DNA from: Treponema sp. | Lineage (GTDB): Bacteria; Spirochaetota; Spirochaetia; Treponematales; Treponemataceae | Direction of reading: 5' to 3' | Assembly: GCA_016292805.1 (NCBI GenBank) | Contig: JAEDFM010000003.1 | Location: 26,494 to 90,493, forward strand | DNA length: 64,000 nucleotides | In this document: one piece after another, positions 52,091 through 60,709 of the stretch | How the letters are laid out: each line of letters begins with the position of its first letter | Position numbering within the stretch: position 1 is the stretch's first letter | Program-made: the position numbers and the translations under genes | Notes under the pieces: model-generated | Database searches by the model: none | What the model was told of the DNA's origin: nothing | What the model saw: the letters and a program-made list of their open reading frames with translations, nothing else

Positions 52091-53819
52091 CAATAATCTT
52101 CTGGATATCAGCTGAAATTCCATCACAAAGTGCAGCTGCCTTCTGTTTAGCTTCTGCTAACCAGGCATCTGTACCTTCTCCTGCTGGAACCATAGAGTTG
52201 ATATAGAATTTGATTTTTGGTTCTGTTCCAGATGGACGAGCAGATACGATTGTTCCGCTTTCCAAATAGAACTGAAGAACATTTGATTTTGGTAAATCTG
52301 GATCGCACATAAGGTCACGAACTCTAGTTACTTTTTCTCCCCCAAGTGTTACAGGTGGATTAGCACGCATTGAAGCCATCATATTTTTCATAGTTTCAAC
52401 ACCAGACATTCCTGGGAAGTTCTGAGAAATTGCACGATCTTCAAAGTAACCATATTCTTTATACATTTCATCAAGATGTTCAAGTAATGATTTACCCTGT
52501 GAACGCCAGTAAAGAATCATTTCTGCACACATTGCAGCTGCTGAAACACCGTCTTTATCCATAACATCTGTTTCAACCTTATAACCATAAGATTCTTCCA
52601 AACCGAATACATAGTTATGTGAACCATCTGCTTCAAAATTCTTTTCAATAGCGGCAATCCATTTAAATCCTGTAAGACAATCTAACATTGTTACACCGTA
52701 CTTTTTACAGATGTAATCACCAAATGGAGATGTTACAATTGAGCGTATACATGCTGGATTTGCAGGCATTTTTCCGAATTCTTTGCGAGAAAGGAGTACA
52801 TATTCCATAAGTAATGCACCCATCTGGTTTCCAGAAAGAAGTACCCAGTTTCCGTTTTTGTCTGGAAATGCAGTACCAAAGCGGTCAGCATCTGGGTCTG
52901 TAGCCATAAGACCATCAGCCTTTTCTTTTTTGGCCAATTCTACAGCCATAGTTAAAGCTGGTTTTTCTTCTGGATTTGGCTTTTCTACTGTTGGGAAGTT
53001 TCCATCTGGTTCTCTCTGTTCTGGAACTGTGATGATATTTAATCCAAGATCACCAAGAACTTTTTCTACATGCATAGCACCAGTTCCGTGGAGTGGAGTA
53101 TAAACGATGCGAACATCCTTTGCCTTTTCTTTGATTAATTCTGGACGGAAAAGCTGAGCTTTACACATTTCCCAATATTTTTCATCAATTTCTTTATCAA
53201 TGATTACGAGTTTTTCTGTAGCAATAGCTTCAACTCTTGTCATTGTCTTAACTTCTGTAACTTTGTTAACTTCTTCAATGATACCAACATCATGAGGTTC
53301 AATTACCTGAGCACCATCATCCCAGTATGCTTTGTAACCATTGTACATACGAGGATTGTGAGAAGCTGTTACAACAACACCAGTCTGTGCACCAAGCTGG
53401 CGGATTGCATAAGAAAGCTCTGGAGTTGGGCGGAGACTAGAAAAGAGATAAGCTTTAATTCCGTTAGCAGCAAAAATTAATGCTGTAGCTTCTGCAAAAA
53501 CATCAGAATTCAAACGGCTGTCATAAGCAACAACTGCACTTAATGTTCCAGCCTTTGCTCTTTCTGGGAATGCTTTAATTACATAGTTTGCAAGTCCCTG
53601 TGTAGCAAGATTAATTTCACGAGTATTCATACGGTTTGTACCGCCACCCATGATTCCACGAAGACCACCTGTACCGAATTCGAGAGTCTGATAGAATCTG
53701 TCTTCAAGTTCCTTGTAATCTTCTTTAGCAATTAAATCTTTTACCTCGTTACTGAAGCGGGCATCCTGTTCTGCAGCAATGTAAGCTTCTGCACGTTTTA
53801 AGATTTCTGATTTGTCCAT
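52074..53819 (-). CDS. Phosphoglucomutase / phosphomannomutase
   Basis: An alpha-D-phosphohexomutase interconverting hexose 1- and 6-phosphates. The phosphoserine loop VVTASHNPRMYNGYKAY, metal loop DPDADRFGTA, sugar loop GLEESYGYK and phosphate loop SARPSGTEPKIKFYI are all seen. 581 residues matches the PgcA/PGM2-like group. TAGGAGAC precedes the ATG. It pairs with a second phosphohexomutase gene upstream, of a different type. Confidence 0.92.
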   Translation of the reverse strand: MDKSEILKRAEAYIAAEQDARFSNEVKDLIAKEDYKELEDRFYQTLEFGTGGLRGIMGGGTNRMNTREINLATQGLANYVIKAFPERAKAGTLSAVVAYDSRLNSDVFAEATALIFAANGIKAYLFSSLRPTPELSYAIRQLGAQTGVVVTASHNPRMYNGYKAYWDDGAQVIEPHDVGIIEEVNKVTEVKTMTRVEAIATEKLVIIDKEIDEKYWEMCKAQLFRPELIKEKAKDVRIVYTPLHGTGAMHVEKVLGDLGLNIITVPEQREPDGNFPTVEKPNPEEKPALTMAVELAKKEKADGLMATDPDADRFGTAFPDKNGNWVLLSGNQMGALLMEYVLLSRKEFGKMPANPACIRSIVTSPFGDYICKKYGVTMLDCLTGFKWIAAIEKNFEADGSHNYVFGLEESYGYKVETDVMDKDGVSAAAMCAEMILYWRSQGKSLLEHLDEMYKEYGYFEDRAISQNFPGMSGVETMKNMMASMRANPPVTLGGEKVTRVRDLMCDPDLPKSNVLQFYLESGTIVSARPSGTEPKIKFYINSMVPAGEGTDAWLAEAKQKAAALCDGISADIQKIIDAASK

Positions 53820-53912
53820 ATATGTCTCCTATCGAAATTTATAACTATTTTGTTTCTATATAATAATACAAAATTTATATTTAAAAATAAAGTTTTTTTT
53901 GAAGGATAAACA

Positions 53913-55715
53913 TTACATTTTATCTGCAAGCTGTAACATTTCAGTTTCCCATGCTAATAAATCTTTTTCTACCTGAGGTTTTTGACCTTTTACATCACAC
54001 ATAATACGGAATACTGGCTCTGTTCCACTACCACGCATCCAGATATATGCAACTGGTTCATCTTTTGCATCTTTGAATAGAACCTTTAAGCCACCTTTAC
54101 CGGAAAGAGAAAAATCTTTAACTTCACGGGTTTCTTTTGTTCCATTTGTAATGATCCCTTCCCAAGAACAGATGTTGAATTTTTTTACCAGTTCAGACTG
54201 TTTTTCATTCCACTGTTTTATAAATACTTTCTGGAAATTACCTTTTAAAACTGTATGATCTGTAGTATTTATATGAAGGACAGCTCTAGGTTCACTTACG
54301 CCGGTGGTTGTGTATTTAGGAAGAGTTTCAAGAATATCAGATAAAGTGAAATCTTTTTTATATTCAATTCCTGCTTTTTTACACCAGATTTCATAAAGTC
54401 CATCCTCACGAATTGAAAGCAGTTTAATAATTGCAAAAATAGTATTAAGAGGATCTCTTACAGCACTTGGATATGTAATTGTACCGCCGTTTGAACCTTC
54501 ACCTAGAATACGAACATCGTATCCCATATCTCTGTGTTCACGGGCACAATTTACAACATTTGCTTCACCAACTTCTGCACGGAAAACCTGACCTCCAAGT
54601 GTATGCACAATTTCTTCAATGCGCATGGAAGTAGGACAGTTTACGCATACTGCTGGTTTAAAGTCTTTTGTTATTTTACCAGAATCTTTTTCGGTATGAT
54701 TATGTTTCCAGATTTGATAAGTAACTTCTGCAAGAACAGATAAACTGAAAACTTCCTGGGCTTTAAGTATAACTGCCTGTTTAAGTTTTTCGTCCCAATA
54801 AACAATGTTACCACGGTCTCCATCGCAGTCTGGCATATATCCAAGAACAACTTCTTTATGACCTTCCTTGTGGAGCTTTTCCATTTGTGCAGCAACATGA
54901 ACTAGGTTTTCTGCTTCTGGAATAATTTCGTGTACAATCTGGCCAGGCTTATCATTAATTGAATAAAAATTAATATTGTGTGCTTTGAAATATCCTTTAT
55001 CAATAGAAACTGTACGGGCTGAGCCATTGAAATCACATACAATTCCAACTGGGGTAGAAGCAATTGCCTTATGAATGAAAGAAAAAATCTGTTTCTGTTC
55101 TTCTTCATCTTTGGAATCTGTAATTGTTACATTCATAAAGTCGTAGTAAGCTTTTACAGCATTATGTTTAGCAGTTGCTTCATCATCCCAAACATGTTTA
55201 ATTTCAGAATTTTTCTGGTTATCAATAAGATATTTAATTGCTGCAATGTATTCATCATCATTTATTTTTTTTCGGAAGTCTGCAGTAACAATTGCATTCT
55301 CTGCTGCGTTTAGTACACCACCATCATTTGTTCCGAACTTAATTCCGTTATGACCAATTGGATTATGACTTGCAGAAATATAAATAAAGCCATCAAGCTT
55401 ACGGGCATAGGCCATTATTTCTGGCGCAGCTGTTACTCCTAAAAACTGAATGACTGCCTTTTTGGCAGTAAGAATATTAATTACAGCTTCTGCAATTTTT
55501 GGGCCTGTGGGGCGGGCATCCATACCAACTGCAATTACAGGATTTTCAATATCCAGTTTTGTGTACAAATATTCAACAAAACAATCAGCGGCAACCATGG
55601 CAATATTATAATCGTCATTGCTGATATCAGGAGTTGCATCCTGTTCAATTTGAGAAATTGCAAATACTTTACGCCAGCCAGAAGCTGACAGAATCATTGT
55701 ACTGTCTAAACCCAT
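53913..55715 (-). CDS. Second phosphohexomutase-family protein
   Basis: A 600-residue relative of phosphoglucomutase. The active Ser loop is YISASHNPIGHNGIKFG, and the phosphate loop is MRGSGTEPVFRI. The metal loop is unusual: MPDCDGDRGNIVY, where the family usually has DxDxDR. The sugar loop reads GEGSNGGTITYP. Substrate unknown; it may act on glucose or N-acetylhexosamine phosphates. It lies 93 bases upstream of the other mutase. Confidence 0.85.
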   Translation of the reverse strand: MGLDSTMILSASGWRKVFAISQIEQDATPDISNDDYNIAMVAADCFVEYLYTKLDIENPVIAVGMDARPTGPKIAEAVINILTAKKAVIQFLGVTAAPEIMAYARKLDGFIYISASHNPIGHNGIKFGTNDGGVLNAAENAIVTADFRKKINDDEYIAAIKYLIDNQKNSEIKHVWDDEATAKHNAVKAYYDFMNVTITDSKDEEEQKQIFSFIHKAIASTPVGIVCDFNGSARTVSIDKGYFKAHNINFYSINDKPGQIVHEIIPEAENLVHVAAQMEKLHKEGHKEVVLGYMPDCDGDRGNIVYWDEKLKQAVILKAQEVFSLSVLAEVTYQIWKHNHTEKDSGKITKDFKPAVCVNCPTSMRIEEIVHTLGGQVFRAEVGEANVVNCAREHRDMGYDVRILGEGSNGGTITYPSAVRDPLNTIFAIIKLLSIREDGLYEIWCKKAGIEYKKDFTLSDILETLPKYTTTGVSEPRAVLHINTTDHTVLKGNFQKVFIKQWNEKQSELVKKFNICSWEGIITNGTKETREVKDFSLSGKGGLKVLFKDAKDEPVAYIWMRGSGTEPVFRIMCDVKGQKPQVEKDLLAWETEMLQLADKM

Positions 55716-55731
55716 TTATTTACCTGATTGA

Positions 55732-56691
55732 TTAAAAGTTATGTGTCCAGCTGAAGGCTGCTTGCTTAAAATACCATTCAGTTCCAGTTGTTGTTAATTT
55801 TGGTTCTTCATTACTGCTGTTATGTGGAACTCCAAAACTTCTGCGGCTTGCAAAAGTAAAGGCACAGGAAAGTGTATCTTTTGAACCAAACTTGAACTGC
55901 ATGATTGGAGAAATAGAAAGTTTATTATATGCACCATTAAAAGGCTTGTAAGCTGGATTTAAGTTTTTGTCATTATAGTTATGTTCAGCCTCAAACATTC
56001 CGCCAATTCTATAAAGAACTAAAGGCATCTGGTATGCAAGAATTGCACACTGATAAGAACACCAGCCATCTAAATAATGAATATCAGCCTGCCAGCCCCA
56101 AAGATTATTGGATTGTGTACCTGTAAAACCATGGTAATAAGCCTGATATGTGTACTGCATTACAACATGAGTCCAGTTTCCAGACCAGATTGCACCTGTA
56201 TCAAACTGAAAAAGTCCCCGTAACCAGGCTTTGTATAGCATTCCACTGAATGGAGTTACAGCTTCATATTCATAACCATTATAAAAAGCAATACCTTTAA
56301 TTCCACCAAGATTCCAGCCAGAGCCAAGTTCACCACCAGCCTGAAATTCCAGAAATGGTAATGGGCTGAAGGTTGCCTGCACCCCCCCTTTAATCGTAAC
56401 CGGCGAAAGTTCAATGTGACCATTTAAATCCAAATGTGCACCGTTTAAAAGAAAGTTTTCTCCCAGTGGAGTAGGGAGCCTGTAAGTAGTATTAAAAGTA
56501 GTTCTTGCACCAAAACAGCTGTAAGCACCTGTGATTGGTGCAAAATGAGTATCTCCTGGTACATAATCAGTTGCAGGAGAATATGTAACATCAGTTACAA
56601 TATGGAATTTTAATGGATCTTCGTTCTGTGCAAATAAAAAACCACTGAAACATAATAAAGCTGATAAAACAACTGCAGATTTAATTTTCAT
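55732..56691 (-). CDS. Predicted outer-membrane beta-barrel
   Basis: A 319-residue protein. The signal peptide ends CFSGFLFAQ. The mature part is rich in aromatic and Gly residues in alternating patterns (YEYEAVTPFSGMLYKAWLRGLFQF; GNWTHVVMQYTYQAYY) and ends in WTHNF, a C-terminal Phe like that BamA recognises. Role unknown; a porin or adhesin is possible. It is followed by the second phosphohexomutase. Confidence 0.6.
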   Translation of the reverse strand: MKIKSAVVLSALLCFSGFLFAQNEDPLKFHIVTDVTYSPATDYVPGDTHFAPITGAYSCFGARTTFNTTYRLPTPLGENFLLNGAHLDLNGHIELSPVTIKGGVQATFSPLPFLEFQAGGELGSGWNLGGIKGIAFYNGYEYEAVTPFSGMLYKAWLRGLFQFDTGAIWSGNWTHVVMQYTYQAYYHGFTGTQSNNLWGWQADIHYLDGWCSYQCAILAYQMPLVLYRIGGMFEAEHNYNDKNLNPAYKPFNGAYNKLSISPIMQFKFGSKDTLSCAFTFASRRSFGVPHNSSNEEPKLTTTGTEWYFKQAAFSWTHNF

Positions 56692-56702
56692 TATTTTGCC
56701 TC

Positions 56703-57569
56703 TTAATAAATTGTAATATTGTAATTCAAAGTACTTGTCTGACCCATAGAATCCGTTACCATTAAACCTAAAGTAATTTTTCCAGGTGTAAGCATAGTTT
56801 CGCCAAGAAGAAATAAATCATCTCTAGGATAAATATCATCACTTGTATATTTCTTTTTGCTTCCGTTAATACAGATTTTGCCGTTTTCCTGAGCAACAGT
56901 GTTGTAAGAAAGTTCATCAACAACAACACCGTTAAATAAAACTGAAGTTTTAGCTGGCATTACAACAGCATTTCTTTTCTGGTAGATTTTGTACAAGCCA
57001 GAAGAGAAGGTTCTGTTTGTACTTAAAGAAAAAATCTGTCCGTTACGATTTACCAGAGAAATATCACTTAAATAATATTTTAATTCAGATTCCATTCTTG
57101 ACATAAGTATTTTTGGATTAATAGCAGTTGAGTTTTTTGTATCAATAATCTGGAATTCAAGATTGTTCTGATCTGTCTGATATGCTGTATTTCCTGTAAT
57201 TCCTAAAGTAGAACCTTTTTCAATAAAAGTTTCTTTTATATCATTTGTTGTAAGACTATTATCATCAAGATTGCCGTAAACTGAAAGAAGATTGTCTTCA
57301 TGAGAAATAATTACTGCAGTTCCCAAAGTTGATGGGAAAAAATCTGAATCGTCATTAGTGTCTGAAATTACAATTAAAAGTCTTCCGTTTTCTGAAGCTG
57401 TAACAGTATCTGGTTCTTTAAAAACAAGAGAGGTACTGATTTTGCTTCCCCGTAAATGACCAAAATAGGATTTAAAAGAATCTTTATTTACATTAGAAAT
57501 TGGCCAGTCAAAGGCAAATGCTGAAAGCGCAATAAAAGTTATAAGTGCAGAAATGGTAAGCTTTTTCAT
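56703..57569 (-). CDS. Exported degenerate LytM-like protein
   Basis: A 288-residue protein. ATG 57569 starts a signal peptide (MKKLTISALITFIALSAFAF) with AAGAGG upstream. A LytM/M23-like fold is suggested by GTAVIISHEDNLLSVYGNLD, IEKGSTLGITGNTAYQTDQNNLEFQII: the first His is kept, but the HxH pair is replaced (LEF). Probably not an active peptidase. The start lies 1 base after the end of the propeller gene. Confidence 0.6.
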   Translation of the reverse strand: MKKLTISALITFIALSAFAFDWPISNVNKDSFKSYFGHLRGSKISTSLVFKEPDTVTASENGRLLIVISDTNDDSDFFPSTLGTAVIISHEDNLLSVYGNLDDNSLTTNDIKETFIEKGSTLGITGNTAYQTDQNNLEFQIIDTKNSTAINPKILMSRMESELKYYLSDISLVNRNGQIFSLSTNRTFSSGLYKIYQKRNAVVMPAKTSVLFNGVVVDELSYNTVAQENGKICINGSKKKYTSDDIYPRDDLFLLGETMLTPGKITLGLMVTDSMGQTSTLNYNITIY

Positions 57570-57570
57570 A

Positions 57571-58635
57571 TTAGCCTCTTGATAATGAGATTTTGGAAAT
57601 TGATGTATTGTTTCCAATGTAAAGATTGTTGTTAAAAGTTTTCATAAAGGCTGTATCTGCGGTAAATGAAAACTTTCCTTCCAAAGTATTAGTTTTATCA
57701 ATCATATAGACTGTGTACTGAGATTTTGTTTTACCAAGGAGAAATACAAAATCTTCAGATTCTTCAATATTGATGATTCTGTCTGAAATTGGAATCATGT
57801 AATTTTTTTCGGTTGCAATATTGTAGATTCCTAAGTTTCCTTCAAAAAGATAGAAAACTCTTGAGTTATCCTCAGTAAAATGTACAAGAGTTCTGTATGG
57901 TGAACTTTCGGAAATAAAGTAATGGAAAATAATTTTCTGCTGATTGTTTTCTTTTTGAGAAAGCACAAATCTCTGCTGTTCATGACCAGAAACAGAAGCT
58001 ATATAATTTCCATCTGAAGAAATATCCAAACCTAAAATTACAGGGTAATCGCTTCCGCCTGGTGCAAAATCAATTGCAATAGAACCATCTGAATTATCAA
58101 ATAATTTGATTTTACCATCGGCAAAACCTGCTGCTGTATATTTTTGAGAAGAAGCAAAGGCTGTAATTGGAAGTGTACCTTCGTAGGTCCAGGCTGTGTC
58201 TCCGTTATATAAAACTTTTGAAAAAGAGTTTCCTCCTGGAAGGAAAATATAAGAGTTGTTGTCTCTAAAGTAAGGGTAGCCGGCAGTTTTTATAGATCCC
58301 TGAAGCTCTCCTTTCTGATTGTAAAAAGGAATTTTTGTGGAATTTGTACTATAAATTGAGTAGTAGTAATCAGAAATACTAGCCATGGCAGGGAAGGACT
58401 CGTATAAAGTTACTTTGCCGTCTTCTGTAAAATAACCTAAGGATTGGCCCAGTTTAAAATAAATAGTAGGTTTACTTTCTTTGTTCTCGTCAATTGCTGG
58501 AGCAGAAACACTGATTTTCCATTCAGGAGTAAACTGAAATTCCTTTCCTAAAGGTTTTGCTGCTAAAATTATGTATATTAATGTAAAGAATATTATTAAG
58601 AATATGATTAAAGGTGCAGTTTTTTTAGATTTCAT
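57571..58635 (-). CDS. Membrane-anchored propeller-like protein
   Basis: A 354-residue protein with one N-terminal transmembrane segment (TAPLIIFLIIFFTLIYIILA) and a periplasmic region of WD40/PQQ-like repeats (GNYIASVSGHEQQRFVLSQ; TAAGFADGKIKLFDNSDGSIAIDF; NLGIYNIATEKNYM). No enzyme motif is visible. It is the first gene of the minus-strand run to 51.5 kb; its companions encode a LytM-like protein and an outer-membrane barrel, suggesting an envelope role. Confidence 0.55.
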   Translation of the reverse strand: MKSKKTAPLIIFLIIFFTLIYIILAAKPLGKEFQFTPEWKISVSAPAIDENKESKPTIYFKLGQSLGYFTEDGKVTLYESFPAMASISDYYYSIYSTNSTKIPFYNQKGELQGSIKTAGYPYFRDNNSYIFLPGGNSFSKVLYNGDTAWTYEGTLPITAFASSQKYTAAGFADGKIKLFDNSDGSIAIDFAPGGSDYPVILGLDISSDGNYIASVSGHEQQRFVLSQKENNQQKIIFHYFISESSPYRTLVHFTEDNSRVFYLFEGNLGIYNIATEKNYMIPISDRIINIEESEDFVFLLGKTKSQYTVYMIDKTNTLEGKFSFTADTAFMKTFNNNLYIGNNTSISKISLSRG

Positions 58636-58685
58636 AGGTTAATTATATTCCATAAAGGTCAAAATATCAATTCAAACAATTTTTC

Positions 58686-58714
58686 TTGACAAAAGACCGT
58701 AAAGAATGCAAAAT
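58686..58714 (+). promoter_or_regulatory. Promoter of the HTH-EIIA gene
   Basis: A consensus TTGACA (58686-58691), 17 bases, CAAAAT (58709-58714). It gives a leader of about 45 bases; AGGGAAC is the weak ribosome site before ATG 58767. Confidence 0.55.
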
Positions 58715-58766
58715 ATTACATAGATTTCAAATAAAAAGTAAATTTTTAATATAGGGAACTTTGAAA

Positions 58767-59417
58767 ATGGGTGACGACATTCTTACTATTGAAGAAGTAG
58801 CAAAATATCTTCGTGTTTCTGACAGAACTGTTTATGACTGGGCACAGAAAGGTGAAATTCCTGCTGGAAAAATTGGAACAGTTTGGCGTTTTAAGAAGTC
58901 AGAAGTTGAAAACTGGGTAAATGCCCGCCTTTCTTCCGATGCTAACAAACAGAATGAAATTCAGGTACAGGTAAAGAATATTCTTTCACCTGATAGAATT
59001 ATATTTATTTCACAGACAACAAAGCATGATGCCCTGGTTGAACTTGCAGATGCACTTGCAACCGCACCACAGATTAAAAACGAAGCTGAACTTACACAGG
59101 AAATCTTAAAACGAGAAGAATTGATGTCTACATCAATTGGTTGTGGAATGGCTATTCCTCATGTAAGACTTTCTTCTGTAACAGACTTAGTTATGGCTGT
59201 TGGTATCTGTAAAAAGCCAATTGAAGATTTCCAGGCTTTTGATGATCAGCCAGTAAATCTTCTTTTTATGATTGCTGCGGCATATAATCAGCATTCATAT
59301 TACTTAAAGACAATTTCTAACTTTAGTGCAAAATTAAAGAATGAGGATTTAAGAAAAGCAATGCTTGAATCTAATTCAGCACAGGAAGTTTACAATTTGC
59401 TTTTAAATGCAAACTAA
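58767..59417 (+). CDS. MerR/excisionase-type HTH fused to PTS EIIA-Ntr domain
   Basis: Residues about 3-54 are an excisionase-like helix-turn-helix (ILTIEEVAKYLRVSDRTVYDWAQKGEIPAGKIGTVWRFKKSEVENWV). About 70-216 are an EIIA-Ntr/PtsN domain, with the phosphoryl-acceptor His in CGMAIPHVRLSS. Such fusions let PTS phosphorylation state control a DNA-binding module; EIIA-Ntr normally links nitrogen or potassium status to regulation. HPr and EI partners are not in the window. ATG 58767 is preferred over TTG 58761 for spacing. Length 216 residues. Confidence 0.85.
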   Translation: MGDDILTIEEVAKYLRVSDRTVYDWAQKGEIPAGKIGTVWRFKKSEVENWVNARLSSDANKQNEIQVQVKNILSPDRIIFISQTTKHDALVELADALATAPQIKNEAELTQEILKREELMSTSIGCGMAIPHVRLSSVTDLVMAVGICKKPIEDFQAFDDQPVNLLFMIAAAYNQHSYYLKTISNFSAKLKNEDLRKAMLESNSAQEVYNLLLNAN

Positions 59418-59422
59418 AAAAT

Positions 59423-59502
59423 AAAAGCTGTCAGATAGGTTTGTATTATATCGTCATCCTGAAACAGGTTCAGCATGACAAATACTGTCTGGCAGCTTTT
59501 TT
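59423..59502. terminator. Bidirectional terminator with a palindromic repeat in its loop
   Basis: AAAAGCTG (59423-59430) pairs with CAGCTTTT (59493-59500), and the stem extends to about 16 pairs with two G-U pairs. Its loop of about 46 bases contains copy 2 of the dispersed palindrome. It ends both the HTH-EIIA gene (+) and the transglutaminase-like gene (-). Confidence 0.85.
59453..59479. repeat. Short palindromic dispersed repeat, copy 2
   Basis: A 27-base palindrome with one mismatch (GTCATCCTGAA near the left end, TTCAGCATGAC at the right), related to the copy at 9468-9494. It lies within the loop of a terminator. Confidence 0.65.
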
Positions 59503-59504
59503 AT

Positions 59505-60680
59505 TTATGGAAGTAAAACTTCAATCCATTTACTTCTGTCAGAATGTTCTTTAGAAATCATTCCCCAGGTAACAGGTGCAGTTGTTTCTCCCATAATAAA
59601 TTCCAGATTTGTTCCAGGTAATTTAAATGTTTGACCAGGAGCATCAATTAAAGTACAAGCCATAGCATGAGAATACTGTGGAGAAAAAATCATAATACTT
59701 TCAATTCCCAAGGTTTTTAAAAGCATACAGATAAGCAGGGAACGACTATCGCAATCATTCCCTGTGCCTGCTAGCATTCTAGGAAGAGATGTAAAGTCTG
59801 AATCACTGCTTTTTTCACCACGGTAATAATCAAAATTTTGTACCCAGCTTAAAAGTTCCTGAGCGTATGCAATTTCAGGATTTTTAGGATTTTTAGATTT
59901 AATATTGAACCAAAGTGCATCATAAATATCTGCAGATACATTTTCTAAGCGACCAAAGCTGTCTCTGTAAATCATTCTGTAATATCTCTGCCAGGCTTCC
60001 TTCCACATATTATGTTTACCGTAAAGGGTAAGAACAGCATATTCCATATCTACAATCCACTGGGATGCCTCTTCATCACTTTTATCAATAAATGTATAAA
60101 CTTTGTTGCCATTTATATCTAAAGTAATGTTTTTTGTTCCTTCTTTTGGAAAAGCATAGGTAACAATAATTCCCGGTGTATTATAGTTTTCCATGTCTGT
60201 AGAAAGACTGTTTAGAGTTGAAAAAATAAACTGTTCACATCCCAGTTCCTTTTCTTCTGGTGCATAGCAGATAAGAGTAAGATAATAGCCTTTAGTTTGT
60301 AATGGAGCGCACACTGACCAGCCGGCATAGGATTGGTCTAGAATCATAGAAAATTTTCCCACCGAACATTTTGTTTTGTTCCAGTCAAAATTATCCAGAT
60401 CAGTTTTAGCATTAAGTTTGTTCATCTGATTTTTAAGAACAGTATTTGATGTTCCTTTATCATCCTTTACAACCTTCATAATTAAAGAAACCGGAATATT
60501 TGGATGTTGCAAAAAATAGCTGGTTCCATCTTCTGAGTAATCTTTAATTTCGTAACCTTCTGGTAAATCAAGAGAATAACCATAATCTGTGTCAGTTATA
60601 GTTTCTGCAAAAATAGGGAATAAACAAAAAAATGTAATTAATAGAACTGAAATTTTCTTTATCAATACTGGCCTTGTCAT
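59505..60680 (-). CDS. Exported transglutaminase-like protein
   Basis: A 391-residue protein: signal peptide (ISVLLITFFCLFPIFAET), an unrecognised N-terminal half, then a transglutaminase-like papain-fold core with GTGNDCDSRSLLICMLLKTLGI (Cys310) and SPQYSHAMACTLI (His338). The pair Cys-His with D/N nearby is the likely catalytic set. It may crosslink, cut or bind envelope proteins or peptidoglycan. It has GAGGT before its ATG and is transcribed divergently from the RluA gene. Confidence 0.7.
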   Translation of the reverse strand: MTRPVLIKKISVLLITFFCLFPIFAETITDTDYGYSLDLPEGYEIKDYSEDGTSYFLQHPNIPVSLIMKVVKDDKGTSNTVLKNQMNKLNAKTDLDNFDWNKTKCSVGKFSMILDQSYAGWSVCAPLQTKGYYLTLICYAPEEKELGCEQFIFSTLNSLSTDMENYNTPGIIVTYAFPKEGTKNITLDINGNKVYTFIDKSDEEASQWIVDMEYAVLTLYGKHNMWKEAWQRYYRMIYRDSFGRLENVSADIYDALWFNIKSKNPKNPEIAYAQELLSWVQNFDYYRGEKSSDSDFTSLPRMLAGTGNDCDSRSLLICMLLKTLGIESIMIFSPQYSHAMACTLIDAPGQTFKLPGTNLEFIMGETTAPVTWGMISKEHSDRSKWIEVLLP

Positions 60681-60702
60681 TTATTTTTACCTCGTTTATT
60701 AT
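60674..60702 (+). promoter_or_regulatory. RluA gene promoter
   Basis: TTGTCA (60674-60679), a 17-base spacer and TATTAT (60697-60702). The predicted start (60709) is one base before ATG 60710. The -35 overlaps the start codon of the divergent gene. Confidence 0.7.
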
Positions 60703-60709
60703 ATTTCGG

